Below, in pieces: positions 57,901 through 64,000 of a stretch of 64,000 nucleotides of DNA. The notes under the pieces are model-generated. The model worked only from the letters and a program-made list of their open reading frames with translations. It did not search any database and was not told the DNA's origin. This DNA comes from Alviniconcha marisindica (Eukaryota > Mollusca > Gastropoda > Provannidae): contig JABMCL010001015.1 in the NCBI GenBank assembly GCA_018857735.1, positions 12,501-76,500 on the forward strand, given 5' to 3'. The translations under genes and the position numbers were made by a program. Position 1 is the stretch's first letter. Every line of letters starts with the position of its first letter.

Positions 57901-60014
57901 GCACACTTGAACCTAAGCTTGCCCACTCCTCACAGTCTTTAGTTCAAATTATGATGCAATGAAATGTCTCAAAGGATTGTAAGAATTGAATATTATAAGA
58001 AAACTCTTTGTTGTTGTGATCATCCACTGTGCTTTGTGTAAAAGAAAAACACACACGTCTACAGCATTTTTTTGTTTTTTTGTCTGTCTGTCCAGAGATA
58101 TTATTCCATGAAGAGTGTGTCGGTCTCACTGTACAGCTATGGCCCAGATGGTGGGCGTGTATATTTGCTAGTTGTCTTCACAGAGTTGAGCAGCGACATT
58201 TTGTCACACTTCATTTTGCATCCATTTAAGTGTGAAATTTCCATGCACTGATGAATCACAAATTGATTGTTAATTGTTTTTTCTTCTAGTGTTTCTGTTG
58301 CTGTTCAAGAAATCAAATGTTTGTTGCTTCTTCTTTTTTTAATACCATTTTAAAACAACTTTTAGATTTTGATCAGGAAAATGCAATGGATTCTACTCCT
58401 GCAGGCAGTTTGTACTTTTTTTGTTTGTCCCTGCAGATTTTCTTGGATTTCCTTGGAAGGCTTTTTGTTTCCTTTTGATTATTACATACAACTCATTTTC
58501 AGAATTCAGTTACAAGGAAAGCTATACCTTGATGTTTGTAAGGTGTGTAGAAACAGACAAAAATGTTAAGTTTGGATTTGGATTTTTCATTGAAGCGACT
58601 GGACACGTGTCCTGCTTGCAACCACGCTGCATGCCGACATTGCTTTGTGTTGTTTTGTGGTATCGCGTTGTGTGTCCGTACCCATTTCCTGTCCTCCTTC
58701 ATTGACCTTGAGGTGTACATGTATATAGACTAACGTTTCTTTTCTCTCGATTCCTGCATTGTATCGTGTGACCTGAGCAAGCCTGTTCATTGTGCTCATT
58801 CAAGCTATCCACCATTTCACTTGTCCCTGGTAGAAGAGTTAAGGGAAGGACTGGACAGGTGAAACACAGAAGTAATGGTAGGCTTAGCACAAATGTTAAC
58901 ACAGTTTTCAGTTGAGAATATTGCAGAAACCTGTTCCAGCCCAAAGCAAAGGCCTTGCCGAATCAAAGTGTCCATTTTTGTGTTCCACTTTTGGGGGTGG
59001 GGAGTCCAGATCTACAGTCCTTTGTGGAGTAATGGCTTGGGTCAAAGAGACAGTTGTTTGGGTTTTCTTGTATACCATGCAACAGGAAATGCCAGTGCTC
59101 CGATTTGTAAATAAATAAAATGTTACACCTCTGATTGGATTCTAGAGACTTGGAAATGTGTGGATAGCTTTGAGTGGCCACAAGGTCCTGACTTTGTCGG
59201 TCTTTGGACTTCCCCAATTTGGAAGCAGCAGTTAAGTTTGTTAGTGAATGAATTCAGGCTTTGGGCCCCTGAGCCCAGTCGACTCTGCCTGGGCTCCACT
59301 GAATGCCAACGTTCAAGCATTGCTTGGGCAAAGTAGCAGGGTGTTGGAATAAAAACTATGCATAAACAGTGAGTATTGGGAGGCTATGGATTTTTTCTGT
59401 CAAACAGTGCTGCGTTGTCTTCATGGCAAAGTTTGAATAGAAATGTCCACATTAAAAAAAAATCTATTCGACACAGTGTCAGTGAGTAAACAGTTGCAAT
59501 AAACATTCGTGCAAGTTTTTGAAGAAGCATTTGCAGAAGAGATGGCAATTGTGGCCCAGAATTGGAGATGCTATGGCAAAGTTCAGACAAAAGCATGTCT
59601 GGAACTGTAAAATGTCAGTTGGGTAGTTTATTTTTAACTGTTATGTTTTAATTATAGCCAAATGTAGTTGATCACAACTGTTCTTCGTCATGCTTTCAGT
59701 GTCGTACTCACACTGAAATGGAGATGAAAAGGCTGTGCCACAAACTGCGCTAGGTGTGTTTAGTATAAAGCTGCTTCCGTATTGCAAGAGTGGCTTTGGA
59801 GGTTTACACTACAGAGGTCCAGCATATTTCTCAGTAATTGAAGAAAATGTGCTTGCATTTATTCCCTTCACAAACTTAACTGTTTCTTCATTTTTGACAC
59901 TGGTTTTATCTGGTGTGCTTCTTTTCATTTATATTCCAAGTAGCTTTTTTGTTTCTGTATTTTAGCTGTATATTTGGATATAAATGTATAAAAACAATGT
60001 TTTTTCTAGTGAAG

Positions 60015-60020
60015 AATAAA
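60015..60020 (+). terminator. PUM: Candidate distal poly(A) signal AATAAA of PUM
   Basis: AATAAA followed by an A-rich stretch and then ttttggtggtgttcc, a typical GU-rich element. No further good + strand signal was seen before the convergent gene. Confidence 0.5.
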
Positions 60021-60326
60021 AAAAATTACAAATACATTTTGGTGGTGTTCCAAGTTATAACTGAATCATGATGACTTGTTTCTCGTTTTATGCATGAATG
60101 GTTTGTCTTTCACCGTTTGTCTGACTGGTTGCATTGTGTCTGAATGGTTGTGTTGGTCAGACTGTCTCTCCAGATGTGCATTGCATTGCTCGGTTATCTT
60201 CAGCTAACAGCAAGCAATCCACAAGGTCTACTGCACTTGCAGTTGCAGTTTCACTCCAGGAGTAGACGGGGGACCTGCCCAAAGTTTTTGGAAAGATTCA
60301 GCACAACAGTCTTTGCATACTAATAG

Positions 60327-60679
60327 AGGGTTCGTACAGTATTTTTGCTTCAAAATTCCCAAACTTGAGGACCAGCCAGACCAAGTTACTGCTTATTTTC
60401 CACATGCACTGTGAATATACTTTTACCGGAACCAGGTCTAGGAGTGGTTTCAAGTTAAAAAATAAAGTTAAAAAAACAACTTTTTGGCCTTAATATTTTT
60501 GTTGTTGTTTTGCTTCAATTTTCAGAATTCCCTTTCTACAGATTATGTGTTGACCATTTTGAAAATCTCAAACTCTCCAAGACCTTGGCTAAAGTGCCAT
60601 TTCATGATTTGTCCAAACTTTCCAGGCCTGGAAAAGTGCACCTCAGTTCTCCCCAATTTTTAAAGACTGTACGAACCCT
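60327..60679. mobile_element. hAT-like MITE, 353 bp
   Basis: Perfect inverted ends AGGGTTCGTACAGT (60327-60340) and ACTGTACGAACCCT (60666-60679). The AGGGTTCGTAC start with internal gtccaaactttccaggcctg-type sequence is typical of hAT-derived MITEs common in animals. An 8-bp target duplication could not be recognised, perhaps from decay. No transposase. Confidence 0.75.
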
Positions 60680-60759
60680 GCAACAATAATAAAAAAACGC
60701 ACATCGCAAAATGCACTTCAACAGCAAACTACAGTTGGAGGGTGGTACCACAGCTACAG

Positions 60760-62100
60760 TTTATTATCAGGAACTGACAATGAAAACCACAGGGACTCCT
60801 CCCTCTTTGACTTGTCCCATTGCACATTGTACCCTACTGGTTTGGGAGACGGACACAAATGTACTACAAACTCAACATCATCTTCACACCTGGCTCCCTC
60901 TCTTTTCCACAATTATTACGTGAATTCAAAACATATAAGGAATGGTTCTCAAACACATGTCTGCTTCGAGGAAAGTTTTTTCCAGAGTGAAGATGTGACA
61001 TCTATGCAAATTAAATATGCCAGGTACTTGAAACATGAACTTAATGAGAATACACAACATGCTATCCATACAAAATCTGTCAAAAGTCTCCACAAGTCAT
61101 CAACACAGCTGACAAAAAGGAAAAAGACCATTAATCACAGAAAGTGATTTCTCTCAGTGACAACTGTTCAGCATACAGATATCAACAGAGGATCATCGTC
61201 ATCCTCACATAAACATCCAACCATGCTACAAGCAGGAATTTAAAGCAGCACTTCCAAAACTGTTCTCTACAAAGTACAAGGAACAACACTACAACTAGAA
61301 CTGGTTTCTTGCCAACAAATTTGCAGTAGGTGTAGTGCACAGTGACACATTTACACACAAAAACATGAGTAAACATGTCCAAACCAAATCTGGCTCGATG
61401 GGTGTGCCACTGATCTGATTCACATAACCATACTGACTGTATACATGCAGTAATCACATGTTGTGGCAAAGAATTCCCTGAATGAACACTGTGTTGCAAA
61501 ATCTAGCGGAAAAGCACACCTCTAGCGAAAGATGTGACACTGTCGAGCAGCTAAAGAGACTGAAGTGAAGCAGGAGAAGAAAAACACAAAAACTGCTTAA
61601 AATTTGACCAAGCAATTGAGGATATACCTCTGGTGGAGTTTATGTACCTTGTAGAAATTTACTTGCATGCAGGTGAGAGTTACCATAGGTGATTCGGGTC
61701 TCTGTTGTGTTCACGTGACATTGACATCTTTCAAAGCTCCCTTTGTTGAGTCTCAAACTTTAAACAAAAACTGACAGAATTTTCTTACACTTGCTGCTGC
61801 GAAAGTGCCCTGCATAACAGAACATCTAGTTTAGCAGGCACCATTTTAGGACAACTTCCAACGTCACAAAACCTTTGAAGCCCCTGTTCATGATGAGTTG
61901 ACAGCAGCAACCTTCTAGAAATCTCCAGGCGCCTCACTATAGAAACAGTACGAAACAGAGGGAACTTCAAACTGCAGATCGCAGCAAACCTTAGCATGCA
62001 TCTTCTCCCAAGTACATGAGGAAGATGAATTAATTACAATCAACGGACACTGTCAATTTTGTGAGTTTTCAATGACGGACTTCCACCCCAGCACGTCTGC
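60760..62100 (-). other. CLTA: Predicted 3' UTR of clathrin light chain
   Basis: Downstream of the minus-strand stop codon. TTTATT at 60760-60765 is a minus-strand AATAAA. The sequence shows no ORF of interest and includes the interspersed-repeat block at 61632-61750 also found in PUM intron 12. The exact 3' end is a guess. Confidence 0.4.
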
Positions 62101-62272
62101 CTAGCGTACGAGTGGCGTCTGCTTCAGCTGCAGGAGGATGGACCTCAAGCGGCTGACGTCCTTGGTGTTTTTGGAGTTCTTGGGGTTGAACTCGCACAGC
62201 CTGGTGATTTTCTCCCATGCCTGGCCCGGCACCTTCTCGTCACGGTCCTTGATGAACGCTTCCTCCGCCGCC
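62101..62272 (-). CDS. CLTA: Clathrin light chain, last coding exon (C-terminus)
   Basis: Minus strand, acceptor ctttcag at 62273-62279. The first base G completes a codon, and the frame runs AAEEAFIKDRDE, WEKITRLCEFNPK, KDVSRLRSILLQLKQ and TPLVR, then TAG (62101-62103). Vertebrate CLTA ends AAEEAFVNDIDE ... WERVARLCDFNPK ... KDVSRMRSVLISLKQAPLVH, so identity is clear. Clathrin light chain coats vesicles by binding the hub of the heavy chain; this segment is the conserved C-terminal region. Only this exon (56 residues plus stop) is visible. Earlier exons, including the expected YSLEQ-ending one, are not in the window and must lie beyond 64000. It is convergent with PUM. Confidence 0.95.
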
Positions 62273-64000
62273 CTGAAAGCACAAGCAGGAAGTTGGGCAA
62301 CCGTTCACACAGTAAACATGCTGGATCCAATTCAGAAACATGTTGGTTACAGCCAGTGTGCAGCCAAATTGGGCCTGAGAGTGCATGCCCCGGATCCAGC
62401 TTTCCGCATCTGATTCGGTTCTATTCTTCCAAAGAAGGCCTGGTCATGTTTTGCATAAATGCATCTGGTCCAGAAGCAAGACAGTGTGCAAGAATCACCG
62501 GGCCCAGTTCTGGCAGAACACAATCGGCCCACTCTCAAATTCAGCTGCATTCTTCCACAGACAGTCTGGATCATATTCTACAAAACCAGCCTGGATCCAG
62601 TTTGGTTCTGGCTGGCTGTCAGGTTTTGGCCAAACAGATCCGGTCCAGAAGTATGCCGGAGTGCAAGAATCATAGCCTATACCGACTTCTGAGCCTGGAT
62701 GTGAATTGGATCTGGCACGTTTACTGGGATCCTGATAAATCGCAATTACGCAGAACATTTGTTACAATGAAAACAGCTGTGTACCCTTGTTCTGCACGAG
62801 GGAGACACAATCAGCATGGAAGCCCATTACTCATGTTCAGTGTTCTTTCATGAACATCTTGTAAAGTGGTCATCTCTGTCATGACACTATTTTGGCCACT
62901 GATGGTACTGGTAACAAGAAACTGGCTGACACTATTTTGGTCACTGAGGGTACTGGTAACAAGAAACCGGCTGACACTATTTTGGCCACTGATGGTACTG
63001 GTAACAAGAAACCGGCTGACACTATTTTGGCCACTGAGGGTACTGGTAACAAGAAACCGGCTGACACTATTTTGGCCACTGGGGGTACTGGTAACAAGAA
63101 ACTGGCTGACACTATTTTGGCCACTGAGGGTACTGGTAACAAGAAACCGGCTGACACTATTTTGGCCACTGAGGGTACTGGTAACAAGAAACTGGCTGAC
63201 ACTATTTTGGCCACTGAGGGTACTGGTAACAAGAAACCAGCTGACACTATTCTGGCCACTGAGGGTACTGGTAACAAGAAACTGGCTGACACTATTTTGG
63301 CCACTGAGGGTACTGGTTACAAGAAACCGGCTGACACTATTTTGGCCACTGGTGGTACTGGTAAAAAGAAACCTGATCACCCCCCTACCCCTCCCCCACC
63401 CCCACCAGAAAAAGTCAGTTCTTGGTTTTTAACATCCAGTCTACAGCACAGTCACAACCAAGAGTCACAAGTAGGCACATCACTGAAAAATAATGTGAGA
63501 CTTGGATCTGCAGCAGTCAGTAGCAATTGTGTTGTTGTTTTTTTGTTTTTAAATATCACCAAACTAATAGAATTAAAGAACTGCAGTCCTATGGCTATTG
63601 CTTCCCTCACAAAAAGCAACAATCCTGAAATAAATAAAAAAACCACTAGGCCTTAAAGTTTAAAAAGATGTGGTTTTTAATAAGGGATCTGTTGACTAGT
63701 ACTGTACATGATTGGGAATACGACTGATTAATTCATTTAGTCTTTTTTCACTACTGATTTTCAACTGTTCTTAAAATTATCAAAATCACAACACATCATG
63801 AGAAGAAAAAACAAGAACACAACAACAAATATCACCCACTAACAACCATAAAAATATGATGAGGAATTTTGAAAAACAGTGGTACTATAATCTGGTGAGG
63901 GTGTTCACATGAAAATATGAACAACAGCAGTGAGAGGTATATTTACTGGTACACAAACATGAACATGGACTTTAAAAAATAAATAAATATATATATAAGA
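62273..64000 (-). other. CLTA: Intron of clathrin light chain (partial)
   Basis: No further exon found. It contains the 45-bp array at 62880-63375, then AT-rich sequence without recognisable genes. Confidence 0.7.
62880..63375. repeat. 45-bp array in the clathrin light chain intron
   Basis: About 11 copies of ctgacactattttggccact, gagggtactggtaacaagaa and accgg. Since 45 is divisible by three, several frames stay open on both strands (for example ATEGTGNKKPADTIL repeats). These are not genes. Confidence 0.95.

Larger units (their letters stand above)
45716..60040 (+). other. PUM: Predicted long 3' UTR of PUM
   Basis: About 14.3 kb after the stop with no convincing coding sequence on either strand. 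Candidate AATAAA poly(A) signals lie at 50888, 57008, 59110/59114 and 60015. The last is followed within about 20 nt by ttttggtggtgttcc, a GU-rich downstream element, so it is the best distal site; shorter isoforms are likely. The sequence is T-rich on the sense strand. The unit may instead end at an earlier signal, leaving the rest intergenic. Confidence 0.5.

Noticed and set aside
62811..63656. Long ORFs on both strands (189-254 codons)
   Set aside because: Generated by a 45-bp repeat divisible by three, inside the clathrin light chain intron.

Overview
This is eukaryotic, intron-rich DNA from an invertebrate animal. A lophotrochozoan, probably a mollusc and perhaps a gastropod, fits best: bilaterian-type Pumilio and clathrin light chain genes, long introns full of minisatellites, tRNA-derived SINEs, L2/CR1-like LINE tails, MITEs and many poly(G)/poly(C) tracts. 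The species assignment is inference; the gene identities come from the translated exons.

The main gene (about 1.9-60.0 kb, + strand) is a Pumilio-family RNA-binding protein (PUM1/PUM2 orthologue). I reconstructed 20 coding exons, 1916-45715. All have GT-AG boundaries and matching codon phases, and together give 3054 nt = 1017 residues plus a stop. Exons 1-14 encode the long low-complexity N-terminal region. Exons 15-20 encode the Pumilio homology domain, with all eight RNA-base-contacting triads intact. A candidate promoter lies at about 1.6-1.9 kb. After the TAG, about 14 kb has no convincing ORF and is read as a long 3' UTR with several poly(A) signals, the last at 60015, and several UGUANAUA sites that Pumilio itself could bind.

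At the right end, on the minus strand, lies the last coding exon of clathrin light chain (62101-62272). The two genes therefore converge tail to tail, with a hAT-like MITE between their 3' ends.

The most unusual feature is the tandem-repeat content of the Pumilio gene. Most of its introns carry a minisatellite. In five introns (3, 9, 12, 17, 18) the repeat unit contains a copy of the neighbouring exon-intron boundary, giving rows of decoy splice sites next to the real one: about 15 extra acceptors before exon 4, about 8 before exon 10, 10 extra donors after exon 12, 6 extra acceptors before exon 18 and about 22 extra donor-region copies after exon 18. A similar duplication spans the stop codon. 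Exon 18, in the middle of the RNA-binding domain, is flanked by such arrays on both sides.

Mobile elements with visible ends: a tRNA-derived SINE with a perfect 14-bp target duplication (6138-6443), a second SINE copy (about 921-1274), a piggyBac-like MITE with TTAA duplications (10862-11104), a 2.6-kb terminal-inverted-repeat element inside a minisatellite (31519-34153), a hAT-like MITE (60327-60679), and decayed LINE reverse-transcriptase tails (about 3605-4195 and 15550-15760).
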